Positions 19,117 through 28,674 are shown, numbered from the stretch's first letter. The stretch is 64,000 nt of DNA from an uncultured Bacteroidota bacterium (GCA_913056185.1 CAJXLV010000008.1:1-64000), one strand, 5' to 3'. Notes: a model not told the origin generated them from the letters alone. Numbers and translations are program-made.

Positions 19117-20427
19117 GTGCAATACCTCAGCACCCGCACGCCCTCGCATCGCGTGTCCCTCTCCGCGGCCCTGCAAGATGGGCTGGCGCCGGACGGGGGG
19201 CTGTATGTGCCGGCGCGCTTTCCGGACCTCGGTCCCGATGCGTTCGAGGGCTGTGCGACCATCGAGGCGGTCGCCGAGCGCCTGCTGCGCCCCTTTGCCG
19301 ACGGCGATCCGCTTGCGGACAGCCTCCCGGCAATCTGCGCGGCCACCTACGGCTTTCCGGTGCCCCTCCGCCCCATCGGGCGGCGGACGCACGTGCTGGA
19401 GCTCTTTCATGGCCCCACGGCGGCATTCAAGGACGTGGGCGCTCGCTTCCTGGCCGACAGCCTCGCGCGCCTCAACGAAGACGCCGACCAACCGCTCACC
19501 ATCCTCGTGGCGACCTCCGGGGACACGGGCGCAGCCGTGGCGGCAGCCTTCTGGAAAAAGCCCAACGTGGAGGTCGTCGTCCTCTATCCCAGGGGCAAGG
19601 TGTCTGCCCGACAGGAAAAGCAGCTCACGGGCTGGGACACGAACGTGCAGACCGTGGCCGTGCGCGGCGTGTTCGACGACTGCCAGGACCTTGTGAAGCA
19701 GGCGTTTCGGGCGCCCACGTGGCAGGAGCACCTGCGCCTCTCCTCGGCCAACAGCATCAACATCGGGCGCCTGCTGCCGCAGATGACGTACTACGCCCAC
19801 GCCAGTCTGCAGCACTGGCGCGCCCACGGCACAGCCCCGAACGTGATTGTGCCGTCCGGCAACCTGGGCAACGGCCTCGCGTGCCTCTACGCCCGCGCCT
19901 GCGGCCTGCCCATCGGCGAGGTCGTCCTTGCGACCAACGAGAACCGGCCCGTCACGCATTTTCTGGAGACGGGGGCGTACGAGGCTTTCGACACGGAAGA
20001 GACGCTGGCCACGGCAATGGACGTGGGCGACCCCAGCAACATGGAGCGCCTGCGCCACCACTGGCCCTCCGCGGAGGGCCTCCGTGAGGTGGTAGGGGCC
20101 GAGCGCGTGACGGACGAGCAGATCGGCGAGCAGATTCGCCGCGGCCCCGACCTCTGGGACACGGTGTGGGACCCGCACACCGCCACGGCCGTCGAGGCCC
20201 GCGACCGGCTCGATCCCCACGACGAACACGACTGGATTCTTGCGGCCACCGCCCATCCGGCCAAATTTCCCGAGGTGGTGGAGCCGCGCGTAGGCCACAC
20301 GGTCGACGTGCCCGAGCCGCTCGCCGAGGTCATGGCGCGCTCGCATGCGGTGCCGGAGATTGCGCCCGATCTCGATGCGCTCTGGGACACCGTCGCCGCG
20401 GCGAGCACCGTCGCGAGCGGGGCCTGA
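19117..20427 (+). CDS. thrC: Threonine synthase
   Basis: PLP enzyme converting O-phosphohomoserine to threonine. The 436-residue length fits the E. coli-type branch. Visible are the N-terminal LSAALQDGLAPDGGLYVP block, the PLP lysine K105 in GPTAAFKDVGARF, ATSGDTGAA and VPSGNLGNG (phosphate binding). The start is a GTG at 19117 giving VQYLSTRTP at the position where the family begins; no in-frame ATG fits. No other threonine-pathway gene (hom, thrB) is adjacent. Confidence 0.95.
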   Translation: MQYLSTRTPSHRVSLSAALQDGLAPDGGLYVPARFPDLGPDAFEGCATIEAVAERLLRPFADGDPLADSLPAICAATYGFPVPLRPIGRRTHVLELFHGPTAAFKDVGARFLADSLARLNEDADQPLTILVATSGDTGAAVAAAFWKKPNVEVVVLYPRGKVSARQEKQLTGWDTNVQTVAVRGVFDDCQDLVKQAFRAPTWQEHLRLSSANSINIGRLLPQMTYYAHASLQHWRAHGTAPNVIVPSGNLGNGLACLYARACGLPIGEVVLATNENRPVTHFLETGAYEAFDTEETLATAMDVGDPSNMERLRHHWPSAEGLREVVGAERVTDEQIGEQIRRGPDLWDTVWDPHTATAVEARDRLDPHDEHDWILAATAHPAKFPEVVEPRVGHTVDVPEPLAEVMARSHAVPEIAPDLDALWDTVAAASTVASGA

Positions 20428-20584
20428 TGCCCGTGCTCGGAGCGGGAGTTGTACGCGTCCAGCGCGGGAGCCGCACGCGCCCGCCCGGCATGCAACAACC
20501 GATGGAGCCAAAAATGGGTCGATACTTTGCCACCTGGTTCCTACGTTGCTCTGTGCACGCTCTTTGCGACGAAATCCCGCGCCC

Positions 20585-22249
20585 ATGCCCGCCACGTTTT
20601 CCGTCGCCGGCCGCCTTGTGGATCTGCACGCCCGGACCCTTCGGCCCGCCACCGTTCACGTCCACGACGGCGTCATTGAGCGGATCGAGCCCACCGACGA
20701 CGTGCCGGACCAGTACCTGCTGCCAGGCTTCATCGACGCGCACGTCCACGTCGAGAGCTCCATGCTGCCGCCGTCGGAGTTTGCGCGGGCGGCGGTGGTG
20801 CACGGCACTGTGGGCACGGTGAGCGATCCCCACGAGATTGCGAACGTGCTCGGCGTGGAGGGCGTCGAGTACATGATTGCGGACGGCGCGCAGGTGCCGT
20901 TTCACTTCGCCTTCGGCGCCCCTTCGTGCGTGCCGGCCACGCCGTTCGAGACGAGTGGGGCCACGCTGGGGCCGGACGCGGTGTCGGCGCTGCTGGACCG
21001 CAAGGATGTGCCCTATCTCAGCGAGATGATGAATTATCCCGGCGTGCTGGACGGAGCCCCGGAGGTGCTGTCCAAGATCCGGGCGGCGCAGGTGCGCGAC
21101 AAGCCGGTGGACGGCCACGCCCCGGGCGTGCGCGGCGGCGACGCGGAGCAGTACGCCGCGGCGGGCATCCAGACCGATCACGAGTGTGTCTCGATTGAGG
21201 AGGCCCGTGAGAAGCTGGACGCGGGGATGAAAATTGCCATCCGGGAAGGCTCGGCGGCCAAAAACTTCGACGAACTGATCCCGCTCATGGAGGAGGCGCC
21301 GGAGCAGCTCCTGTTTTGCAGCGACGACCGCCACCCCGATGCCCTGGCGGCGGGCCACATCAATGGGCTGGTGCGCCGGGCCCTGGCCCGCGGCTACGAC
21401 CGCTACGACGTGCTCCGCGCTGCCTGCGTGCATCCGGTGCAGCACTACGGACTGGACGTGGGGCTGCTGCGGGAAGGCGACTCGGCCGACTTCCTCGTGG
21501 CGGACGACCTGGACGCGCTGTCCGTACAGAAGACGTACGTGGAGGGCGAGCTTGTGGCGGCCCACGGCGAGACGCGCATCGAGCGGACTGCGTCCGACAC
21601 GCCGAATCGCTTCGCGGCGGAGCCGGTGGCGCCGACGGCGTTTCGCCTGGCGGCGGAGGGGCCTCGGGTGCGAACGATTACCGCCGTGGACAACCAGCTT
21701 ATGACGGGGACGGAGATCGTGGAGACGCCCGTGGCAAACGGGCACGCGGTCGCCGACCCATCCCGCGACGTGCTCAAGCTGGCCGTCGTAAACCGGTACG
21801 CGGCCGAGAGCACGCCCGCCGTTGCGTTTGTGCAGGGCTTTGGGCTGGAGCGCGGGGCGCTTGCCTCCAGCGTGGCGCACGATTCGCACAACGTGGTGGC
21901 GGTGGGCACCAGCGACGCCGCCCTCGCCCGCGCCGTCAACGCAGTGGTGCAGCACGAAGGCGGCATCAGTGCAGTCGGGGAGGAGGCCGACCGCAGCCGA
22001 GTGCTGCCGCTGCCGATTGCCGGCCTCATGAGCGCCCGGCCGTACGACGAGGTGGCCCGCCGCTACACCCGCCTCAGCGAGTACGCGCAGCAGGAACTGG
22101 GCAGCCCGATGGAGGCTCCATTCATGACGCTCTCGTTTCTGTCGCTGCTCGTCATTCCGCAGCTCAAGCTGAGCGACCGAGGCCTGTTCGACGGCGCCAC
22201 GTTTGCGTTTGTAGACCTGTTTCCAGAGAGCGCCCCCACAACGCCCTGA
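20585..22249 (+). CDS. ade: Adenine deaminase
   Basis: Converts adenine to hypoxanthine in purine salvage. The 554-residue protein belongs to the amidohydrolase superfamily: metal ligands in GFIDAHVHVESSM, DPHEIANVLG in the second block, the DGHAPG metal/substrate loop, and CSDDRHPD later. The C-terminal domain (MSARPYDEVARRY...FMTLSFLSLLVIPQLKLSDRG) is typical of Ade. The frame is open from 20345 but that part overlaps thrC; ATG 20585 gives the family start. Confidence 0.95.
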   Translation: MPATFSVAGRLVDLHARTLRPATVHVHDGVIERIEPTDDVPDQYLLPGFIDAHVHVESSMLPPSEFARAAVVHGTVGTVSDPHEIANVLGVEGVEYMIADGAQVPFHFAFGAPSCVPATPFETSGATLGPDAVSALLDRKDVPYLSEMMNYPGVLDGAPEVLSKIRAAQVRDKPVDGHAPGVRGGDAEQYAAAGIQTDHECVSIEEAREKLDAGMKIAIREGSAAKNFDELIPLMEEAPEQLLFCSDDRHPDALAAGHINGLVRRALARGYDRYDVLRAACVHPVQHYGLDVGLLREGDSADFLVADDLDALSVQKTYVEGELVAAHGETRIERTASDTPNRFAAEPVAPTAFRLAAEGPRVRTITAVDNQLMTGTEIVETPVANGHAVADPSRDVLKLAVVNRYAAESTPAVAFVQGFGLERGALASSVAHDSHNVVAVGTSDAALARAVNAVVQHEGGISAVGEEADRSRVLPLPIAGLMSARPYDEVARRYTRLSEYAQQELGSPMEAPFMTLSFLSLLVIPQLKLSDRGLFDGATFAFVDLFPESAPTTP

Positions 22250-22271
22250 GTGTAGATCTGCTCCTGATCCC

Positions 22272-23663
22272 ATGGATGATGCTTTGCCCTCGTCAGACTC
22301 GCCCGAGCAAGGGGCGGCTCGGAAGGCGGCCTCGGCACAAGCGGCAGAACTGGAACGCACCCTAAGCCTCACGCAGGCGCTGGCGATTGGGACGGGGACC
22401 ATGGTGGGGGCGGGGATTTTTGTGTTTCCGGGACTGGCCGCGGGGCAAGCGGGGCCGGCTGCCATGCTCTCGTTTGCCCTTGGGGCCGTCATCGCGCTGC
22501 TCGTGGCCCTGCCCACCTCGGAGCTCGCCACGGCCATGCCGGAGAGTGGCGGCGGCTACTACTTCGTCTCGCGCGCGCTGGGCACGCTGTCCGGGTGCAT
22601 GGTGGGCCTGGGGCAGTGGCTCGGCCTTCTCTTTGCGTCCGCCTTCTACCTCATGGGCTTCGGGTACTACCTGCGGGACCTGGCAACGGAGCTCGGGCTG
22701 GGGGTGCCGGTGCCGGTCGTCGGGATGGCACTGGCGACAGCCGTGCTCCTTACCGGCGTCAGCATTACCGGCACGGAGAACACGGGCGACCTGCAGAACT
22801 GGATCGTCGCGAGCCTGCTCACGCTGCTCGGCGGCTTCCTGGGGCACGGAGGGCTGGACGTGCTCGGCGTGTTTGGGGGCGAGCAGGTGCCAGAGGCGTT
22901 TTTTCCGTACGGCGTCCTCCCGGTCTTCACGACCGCCGCGTTGATCTTTACCTCCTACCTCGGTTTCGTGCAAATTGCGACGGTGGCGGGGGAAATTAAG
23001 AACCCGGCCCGCAATCTACCCCGCTCCATGATCGGGAGCGTCGTGCTCGTGGGCCTGCTGTACGTGCTCACGATTTTTATTGGGACCAGCCTGCTGGGAA
23101 GCGAGCGGTTGTCCTCCCTCGGCGAAACGGCCATTGTAACTGTGGGGCGCTCGATTGCGGGCACGTTCGGGGCCGCGGCGCTGCTCGGCGGCGGGCTTTT
23201 GGCCACCCTGTCGAGCGCCAACGCGTCCATCTTAAGCGCCTCCCGGTCCATCTACGCCCTGAGCCGAGACGACCTTGTGCCCCACAGCGTGGAGACCTTG
23301 AACAAGCGCTACCGCACGCCGCACGTGGCGCTGCTGCTGGCCGGCGGGCCCATCCTGGGGCTCATTCTGTACGGGCGCGTCGAGATTCTTGCCGAGGTGG
23401 CCTCGCTGCTTCACCTCGTGATGTACGGGCTCATCTGCGTGGCCCTGCTGGTGCTGCGCCGGGCCGACCCGGACTCCTACGCGCCGAGCTTTCGGTGCCC
23501 GGGGCATCCTGTGGTCCCCGCGCTTGGAGCCCTGGCAAGTTTTGGCCTGATCGGGTTCATGAACCCGCTCTCGATTGCCCTCGGCGGCCTGATCCTGCTC
23601 GCGGCGGCGGGCTGGTACCTCATCTACGCACGCTCCGTCACCCTCTCGGAACTGTCGTCATGA
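22272..23663 (+). CDS. APC-family amino acid permease
   Basis: A 463-residue inner-membrane transporter with about 12 hydrophobic segments. The first helix carries the substrate-site glycines (GTGTMVGAGIFVFPG), followed by the PESGGGYYFVSRALG loop. The substrate is probably a neutral amino acid or similar compound, but it cannot be deduced. The stop codon overlaps the start of the next gene (ATGA), indicating translational coupling with a UspA-like protein. An acidic N-terminal tail of about 35 residues precedes the first segment. Confidence 0.9.
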   Translation: MDDALPSSDSPEQGAARKAASAQAAELERTLSLTQALAIGTGTMVGAGIFVFPGLAAGQAGPAAMLSFALGAVIALLVALPTSELATAMPESGGGYYFVSRALGTLSGCMVGLGQWLGLLFASAFYLMGFGYYLRDLATELGLGVPVPVVGMALATAVLLTGVSITGTENTGDLQNWIVASLLTLLGGFLGHGGLDVLGVFGGEQVPEAFFPYGVLPVFTTAALIFTSYLGFVQIATVAGEIKNPARNLPRSMIGSVVLVGLLYVLTIFIGTSLLGSERLSSLGETAIVTVGRSIAGTFGAAALLGGGLLATLSSANASILSASRSIYALSRDDLVPHSVETLNKRYRTPHVALLLAGGPILGLILYGRVEILAEVASLLHLVMYGLICVALLVLRRADPDSYAPSFRCPGHPVVPALGALASFGLIGFMNPLSIALGGLILLAAAGWYLIYARSVTLSELSS

Positions 23664-24439
23664 CGCCGTCGGACCCCTCGCCCTCCTCCATCCTCGTCGA
23701 CGTGGAACTGCCCGCCCCGGTGCCGCTGCCGCCGAAGCTTGTGGCTGCGCTGGCGTCGCTGCGAGTGGTGCTCGTGGGCTGGTACGCCGTGCCCGAACAG
23801 ACGAGCCCGGCCCAGGCGCGCGACCAGTTTGGGGCGGAGGCCCAGGCCGCGCTCGACACCGTGGCGCGGCGCTTTGCAGAGGCCGGGGCGACGGGAACGA
23901 CGAGCCGCCTCGTGTTTACGGGCAGCAAGTTTGACACCCTGACCCGCATCAGCACGGAGGAGGACTGCGACGCTGTCTTGATCCCGGGGGCGCTGGAGCG
24001 TCTCCGCCGCCTCCTGGTTCCGCTGCGTGGCCTGCAGAACGCCGGACCCATTGTTCCCTTCGTGGCGGACCTGGTGCAGGATGGGGAAACCACCAACGTC
24101 ACCCTGCTCCACGTCTTGCAGGAGGAGGAGACGGAGGCCGGCGTGCAGGCGGACCTGTTTGGGCCCATCGTGGAGCAGCTGGCGGCCCAGGGCGTAGAGA
24201 CCGACCTGGTGGAGCGCCGCGTCGTGACGACCGACGACCCGGCCGACACGATTGTGGAGGCGGCGGCCCACTACGACCTCGTGGTGCTTGGCGAAACGCA
24301 ACCGTCGGTGCGCAGCGTTCTCTTTGGCACCGTGCCGGAGCGCATTGTGCAGACGGTCGACCTCCCCGTCGTGGTGATGCGGCACGAAGAGGACGACGTG
24401 ACGATGGCCGAGCGCGCCGCACAGCCCGACGCGCACTGA
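23660..24439 (+). CDS. UspA-like universal stress protein, coupled to permease
   Basis: The 259-residue protein appears to hold two Usp-like alpha/beta halves. The first starts LRVVLVGWYAVPE. The second contains VTLLHVLQEEE and ends VVLGETQPSVRSVLFGTVPERIVQTVDLPVVVMRH, the usual Usp nucleotide-binding tail, although the G-2X-G-9X-G(S/T) motif is degenerate. The start ATG at 23660 overlaps the permease stop (ATGA). This coupling suggests a cytosolic regulatory partner of the transporter, as in archaeal and halophile permease-Usp pairs; that role is inference. The C-terminus is acidic. Confidence 0.8.
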   Translation: MTPSDPSPSSILVDVELPAPVPLPPKLVAALASLRVVLVGWYAVPEQTSPAQARDQFGAEAQAALDTVARRFAEAGATGTTSRLVFTGSKFDTLTRISTEEDCDAVLIPGALERLRRLLVPLRGLQNAGPIVPFVADLVQDGETTNVTLLHVLQEEETEAGVQADLFGPIVEQLAAQGVETDLVERRVVTTDDPADTIVEAAAHYDLVVLGETQPSVRSVLFGTVPERIVQTVDLPVVVMRHEEDDVTMAERAAQPDAH

Positions 24440-24482
24440 CCCTGCGATTGCGGCACTCGCCCTGAGTCGTGCGGCGGCACGG

Positions 24483-25145
24483 CTAGCCGCGGAGCAGCCG
24501 CATCAACTCCTGCACCACCTCCGGCTCGGCGGCCACGATGTAGCGGTGCCCCGGCTCCAGCACCGTGTCGGCCCCGGCGATGCTCGACCCGTCCACGTCG
24601 CTCACCACCAGGCACCCCTTCGGAAAGCTGATCTCCGTCAGGCGCTTGCCAGCCGCGGGGGCGTCGGCGCCGATGCGTACCTCGGCGATGTCGAGCACCC
24701 CCATGGCGTGCTCCAGCGAGCGCACGTCGCCGGACAGGACGGCATTTACGGCCAGCAGGGCGCTCGCCCGCTGCGGATAGATGACCGAGTCCACAAGCTC
24801 CGCGTGCGCCTCGCCCGTCTCGGCATCGGTGCGCATGACCGTGTGCAGGTCGGGGTTGAGGCGCTGGGCGATCATGCAGACCGCCAGGTTCGCCAGCGTA
24901 TCGTCCGAGAGAGCAGCCACCACGTTGGCGGTCTCCGGCCCCGCCTGCTGAAAGATGTCGGGCAGGGTGGCGTCCCCCTCAATCACCGTCGCCACGTACG
25001 CGTCGGCAATCTTCTGGCACCGCTCGGGGTCAGATTCAATGATGACGAGGTCGTGGCCCCGCTCGTCGAGAAGCTGAGCGGTGCGGAACCCCACCTCGCC
25101 CCCTCCGACAATGATGATGCGAAGGTCTTTTCCGTGAGCAGGCAT
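24483..25145 (-). CDS. TrkA-like RCK-domain regulator
   Basis: A 220-residue protein with an N-terminal Rossmann RCK_N domain (IIIVGGGEVGFRTAQLL at the NAD-binding loop, acidic ESD at the end of beta2) and a C-terminal RCK_C domain (MGVLDIAEVRIGADAPAAGKRLTEI...). Such proteins gate K+ transporters in response to nucleotides. No trkH/ktrB channel gene lies nearby. Instead it follows an APC permease by 36 bases on the same strand, so that permease may be its partner (inference). Confidence 0.85.
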   Translation of the reverse strand: MPAHGKDLRIIIVGGGEVGFRTAQLLDERGHDLVIIESDPERCQKIADAYVATVIEGDATLPDIFQQAGPETANVVAALSDDTLANLAVCMIAQRLNPDLHTVMRTDAETGEAHAELVDSVIYPQRASALLAVNAVLSGDVRSLEHAMGVLDIAEVRIGADAPAAGKRLTEISFPKGCLVVSDVDGSSIAGADTVLEPGHRYIVAAEPEVVQELMRLLRG

Positions 25146-25181
25146 AGCGGCAGCAGCGTCAGCGAAAGCAACAGTGAACGA

Positions 25182-26543
25182 TTAGGCCTCGGCGGGTTCG
25201 GGGCGGGGCCGGCGCCACTCCAGGACCGCGTAGACCGCCCCCCCGATGGCCACCCAGCCCAGGCCCAGCACCAGCGTGAACGGGTCGTCGCGGAGAAGGA
25301 AGTAGGCCAGTACGAGGTTGAGCGCAATGCCGAGAAGGGGAATGTACGGGTAGAGCGGCATCTCGAACGGGCGGGTCATGTTGGGTCGCTGGCGGCGGAG
25401 GCGGATGACGCTCCAGTTCACCACCACGAACGAGACGAGGAAGAAGAGGCTCGACACGCGCCCCACCTGCTCGATGGGCAAAAGGAGCACGCTCACGAGC
25501 ATCACGGCGGCACTGGCCACAACGGCCGCGAGTGGCGTTCCGAACGTGGCGCTGATCTGGCCAAGCGGGTTGGGGAGTTGGTTCTCCCGGCCCATGGCAA
25601 ACACGACGCGGCTGGAGGCAATGACGACGGCGTTCAGGGCGCTCACCGTCGAGAACACGGCGCCGAACACAATCAGTGCGGCTCCCTCGCCCAGCAGCGG
25701 AATTGTGGGCATGAAGCTCGTGGCGGCCTCAGCGATGCCTGTTTCCCCGGCCCGCCCCAGCTTGTCGGCGCCGAGCGTGCCAATGGCCACCCACACCACG
25801 ACCAGGTAGATGGCCACCGTGGCCACGAGGCTGATAAAGATGGCCTTGGGAATGTTCTCCCGGGGATTTTCGACCTCCTCCGTCACCGTGGCGATGAGGT
25901 CGTAGCCCTCAAACGCAATAAACGTAAGGCCCATGGCCTGCACGAGCGAAACCGACGCCCGGTTGCCAGGAAAAAACGGCTCAAGGTTTCCGCCCTCCAC
26001 CGCGAAGGCCCCGAAGCCGGCGAAGACAAGCAGGATGATGATCTTGATGATTGTCACCACGGTCTCCGCCCCGCCGCTCGCCTCGGTCGACACGGCGTTG
26101 AGCAGCGCAAAGAGGCCCACCACGACGAGGGCGTACACGATGTGCCACACCGGGCCGGTGGGCAGTCCCGCCCAGTACAGATGCACGAACTCCACGAAGT
26201 TCGACGAGAAGCCGAGCGCGTAGAGAGCCCCCGCGATCATGTACGCGAACGCGAGCATCCAGCCCATCAGGAAAGAGGTGGGGCCGGAGAAGACCTCCCG
26301 CACGAACACGTATCCGCCCCCGCTTTTGGGGATGGCACTGGCGAGCTCCGCGTAGGAGACGCCCGTAAATGCCGTGACCACGCCGTTGAGGGCAAACACA
26401 AGGAGGGCCGCCGGGCCCGCAATGTCGGCCGCCAATCCCGTAAGCACAAAGATGCCCGCCCCAATCATCGCCCCCATCCCCACCATGGTCGCATCGAGAA
26501 GGCCGAGCTTTGCCGCCGGGGATCGGTCGCCTACCTGAGCCAT
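25182..26543 (-). CDS. APC-family amino acid permease
   Basis: A 453-residue transporter with about 12 membrane segments. The first helix reads GMGAMIGAGIFVLTG, followed by PKSGGGYVFVREVF, and a mid-protein AFEGYDLIATVTEEVENPREN block that is strongly conserved in bacterial amino acid/polyamine permeases. The start ATG at 26541-26543 (MAQVGDRSPAAKLG) fits the family; the open frame extends to 26576. It is probably co-transcribed with the downstream TrkA-like gene and converges on the first permease operon. Substrate unknown. Confidence 0.9.
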   Translation of the reverse strand: MAQVGDRSPAAKLGLLDATMVGMGAMIGAGIFVLTGLAADIAGPAALLVFALNGVVTAFTGVSYAELASAIPKSGGGYVFVREVFSGPTSFLMGWMLAFAYMIAGALYALGFSSNFVEFVHLYWAGLPTGPVWHIVYALVVVGLFALLNAVSTEASGGAETVVTIIKIIILLVFAGFGAFAVEGGNLEPFFPGNRASVSLVQAMGLTFIAFEGYDLIATVTEEVENPRENIPKAIFISLVATVAIYLVVVWVAIGTLGADKLGRAGETGIAEAATSFMPTIPLLGEGAALIVFGAVFSTVSALNAVVIASSRVVFAMGRENQLPNPLGQISATFGTPLAAVVASAAVMLVSVLLLPIEQVGRVSSLFFLVSFVVVNWSVIRLRRQRPNMTRPFEMPLYPYIPLLGIALNLVLAYFLLRDDPFTLVLGLGWVAIGGAVYAVLEWRRPRPEPAEA

Positions 26544-26736
26544 GCCACGAGGAGCAAGGCGAAAAGGGCAGTGCAAGAAGCCCCAACAAGTGGCGTCTTG
26601 AGCAGTTTTGCGGAGAGTACAGGGAAGGTGAGGGACGCGTAATGTTTCTCGAAGGGACAGGCCGACGGGGGCGCCTCAGGGCCCTGGCACAGTCGCGCCC
26701 AGTCGTTTCCAGTGAGTCCCAGAGGCCGTACAGGCG

Positions 26737-28329
26737 TCAGGCCGTCTGCAGTTGCGGGCCCGCGTCCACAATCTCCGGAGCCGCCATGTCCTCGTACTGC
26801 TCAAAGTGCTCGTTGAAGAGCCCCACCAGGTGCTCAGCCTTGGCGTCGTAAGCGTCGGGGTTGTCCCACGTGCCCCGAGGCATAAGAATTTCGTTGGGCA
26901 CGTGCGGGCATGTCGTGGGCACATTGAGGCCGAAAACAGGCTCCGTCTGCTTAGGGGCCTCCAGCAGCGAACCATCGTGGATGGCGTCGACCATGGCACG
27001 GGTGTACTTGAGCGGCACCCGGCGACCTGTGCCGTACGGTCCGCCGGTGATGCCCGTGTTGATGAGCCACGCCTCCGCGTCGTGCTCGCGAATCTTTTCG
27101 GCCAGCATCTCGGCGTACTTATCGGGCGGCCAGACGAGAAAAGCGGCCCCGAAGCAGGCGCTGAACGTGGCTTGCGGCTCATCGACCCCTACCTCCGTAC
27201 CCGCCACCTTGGCCGTGTACCCACTGATGAAGTGGTACATGGCCTGCTCGGGCGTAAGCTTGCTCACCGGTGGCATCACGCCGAAGGCATCGTACGTCAG
27301 GAAGATAATATTGTCCGGGTGACCGGCAATGCCCGGGACCTTGGCATTCTCGATGTAGGGGAGGGGGTACGAGGCGCGCGTGTTTTCGGTGATCGAATCG
27401 TCGGTGTAGTCGACCTCCCGGGTCTCTTCATCGTACACCACATTTTCGAGGACGGTGCCGTAGCGGATCGCGTCGTAGATTTCCGGCTCGTCCTCTTCAG
27501 AAAGATCGATGGCCTTGGCGTAACAGCCGCCCTCGATGTTGAAAACACCCTGATCGCTCCAGCAGTGTTCGTCGTCGCCGATCAGCCTACGGCTTGCGTC
27601 CGCCGAGAGCGTCGTCTTGCCCGTACCGCTGAGGCCGAAGAAGAGAGACACGTCCCCATCCTCCCCCTCGTTGGCAGAGCAGTGCATCGACAACACGTTG
27701 CGCTTCGGCATTAGGTAGTGCATCACCGTGAAGATGCCTTTTTTCATCTCCCCGGCGTACTCGGTGCCCAGGATCACCATCTCCTGGTGTTCAAACGACA
27801 GGTCGACGCTTGTCTTCGAGCTCATGTGCTTGGTCTGGCGGTTGGCCGGAAACTCGCCCGAGTTGTAAATCACAAAGTCCGGCGTGCCAAAGTCTGCGAG
27901 TTCCTCCTTCGTGGGCCGCACCAGCATGTTGTGCATAAACAGCGCGTGGTAGGGCCGGGAGGCGATGATACGGACCTTGAGGCGGTGCTCCGGGGCCCAG
28001 CCCGCAAATCCATCCATCACGTAGATGCGCTGGCGGGTGTTCAGGTAGTCCTGGGCCCGCTCCTTGTTGATCTGAAACGTATGCTCGTCAATTTCAATAT
28101 TGATCGGCCCCCACCAAATGTCCCCGGCACTGTCGGGGTGGTGAACGATGCGCTTGTCCGCTGGGCTGCGCCCCGTCTTCTCTCCGGAGCGGATGGTGAG
28201 CGCTCCACTGTCTACGATCGCGGCCGTAGAGTCGTAGCGGACGGCCGCTTCGTAAAGGTGGGCCGGGTCGGCATTGTGGAAGACGGTGTCGGCTTGGATG
28301 CCGTACGGCGAGAGGTCGAGGGTGGACAT
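26737..28329 (-). CDS. pckA: Phosphoenolpyruvate carboxykinase (ATP)
   Basis: Catalyses oxaloacetate + ATP to PEP + CO2, the first committed step of gluconeogenesis. The 530-residue protein has the family length. Landmarks are SGEKTGRSPADK (substrate), MSSKTSVDLSFEHQEMVILG, the kinase P-loop GLSGTGKTTLSAD, and SACFGAAF near the C-terminus. I use ATG 28327-28329 (MSTLDLSPYG); the frame runs on to 28512, but through repeat-rich leader sequence. The leader carries short GCGAG-containing repeats (28341-28414). Confidence 0.96.
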   Translation of the reverse strand: MSTLDLSPYGIQADTVFHNADPAHLYEAAVRYDSTAAIVDSGALTIRSGEKTGRSPADKRIVHHPDSAGDIWWGPINIEIDEHTFQINKERAQDYLNTRQRIYVMDGFAGWAPEHRLKVRIIASRPYHALFMHNMLVRPTKEELADFGTPDFVIYNSGEFPANRQTKHMSSKTSVDLSFEHQEMVILGTEYAGEMKKGIFTVMHYLMPKRNVLSMHCSANEGEDGDVSLFFGLSGTGKTTLSADASRRLIGDDEHCWSDQGVFNIEGGCYAKAIDLSEEDEPEIYDAIRYGTVLENVVYDEETREVDYTDDSITENTRASYPLPYIENAKVPGIAGHPDNIIFLTYDAFGVMPPVSKLTPEQAMYHFISGYTAKVAGTEVGVDEPQATFSACFGAAFLVWPPDKYAEMLAEKIREHDAEAWLINTGITGGPYGTGRRVPLKYTRAMVDAIHDGSLLEAPKQTEPVFGLNVPTTCPHVPNEILMPRGTWDNPDAYDAKAEHLVGLFNEHFEQYEDMAAPEIVDAGPQLQTA

Positions 28330-28340
28330 GAGGACGGGCG

Positions 28341-28414
28341 TTGTTGCGAGAGTTATCGCGAGGATTGGTGCGAGAGGGAGCGTCTCGCGAGAAGAGAGTG
28401 TATCGCGAGGAAGG
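28341..28414. repeat. Degenerate 12-bp and 17-18-bp repeats in the pckA leader
   Basis: Three adjacent 12-bp units (TTGTTGCGAGAG, TTATCGCGAGGA, TTGGTGCGAGAG) are followed by two longer units that again contain GCGAG. TATCGCGAGGA occurs twice (28354-28364 and 28401-28411), and a perfect palindrome TCTCGCGAGA lies at 28383-28392. The cluster begins 11 bases upstream of the pckA start codon. Confidence 0.65.
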
Positions 28415-28594
28415 AGGGGCCGCAAAGATGTGGCCCCAGCAACGTACCGAAAGCAACATAACAAACACGGCCCAAGAAGTCCGTGTTTTGCGGTGTCCGT
28501 GAGGTGGGGCAAACCGTTGAATCTTGTGTCGGGCGTTGCCCCGCAGGCCCCACCTGCGTGTAGGGGGATGGACGACCGAAGACCGGCCGCGCCC

Positions 28595-28674
28595 TGTCAT
28601 GGTGTAGGCTTGTCGCGGTGTAAGATTGTCGCGATGTAGGCTTATCGCGGTGTGGACTTGTCGCGGTGTGGGCT
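28595..28674. repeat. Five tandem copies of a 16-bp repeat
   Basis: Units at 28595, 28611, 28627, 28643 and 28659 follow the consensus TGTCGCGGTGTAGGCT with one to four differences each. The array is intergenic and ends about 145 bases before rnhB. Confidence 0.9.

Noticed and set aside
24466-24482. Hairpin between convergent uspA-like and trkA-like genes as a terminator
   Set aside because: The stem is only about five base pairs (CGTGC/GCACG) with no T tract on either strand.
24546-26642. A 698-codon plus-strand frame across the RCK and permease genes
   Set aside because: It is a shadow of two well-supported minus-strand genes and its product is mainly Arg/His/Gly with no recognisable domain.
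28595-28674. Possible CRISPR array (five 16-bp repeats)
   Set aside because: Units are directly adjacent with no spacers and no cas genes are in the window; it is a tandem repeat.
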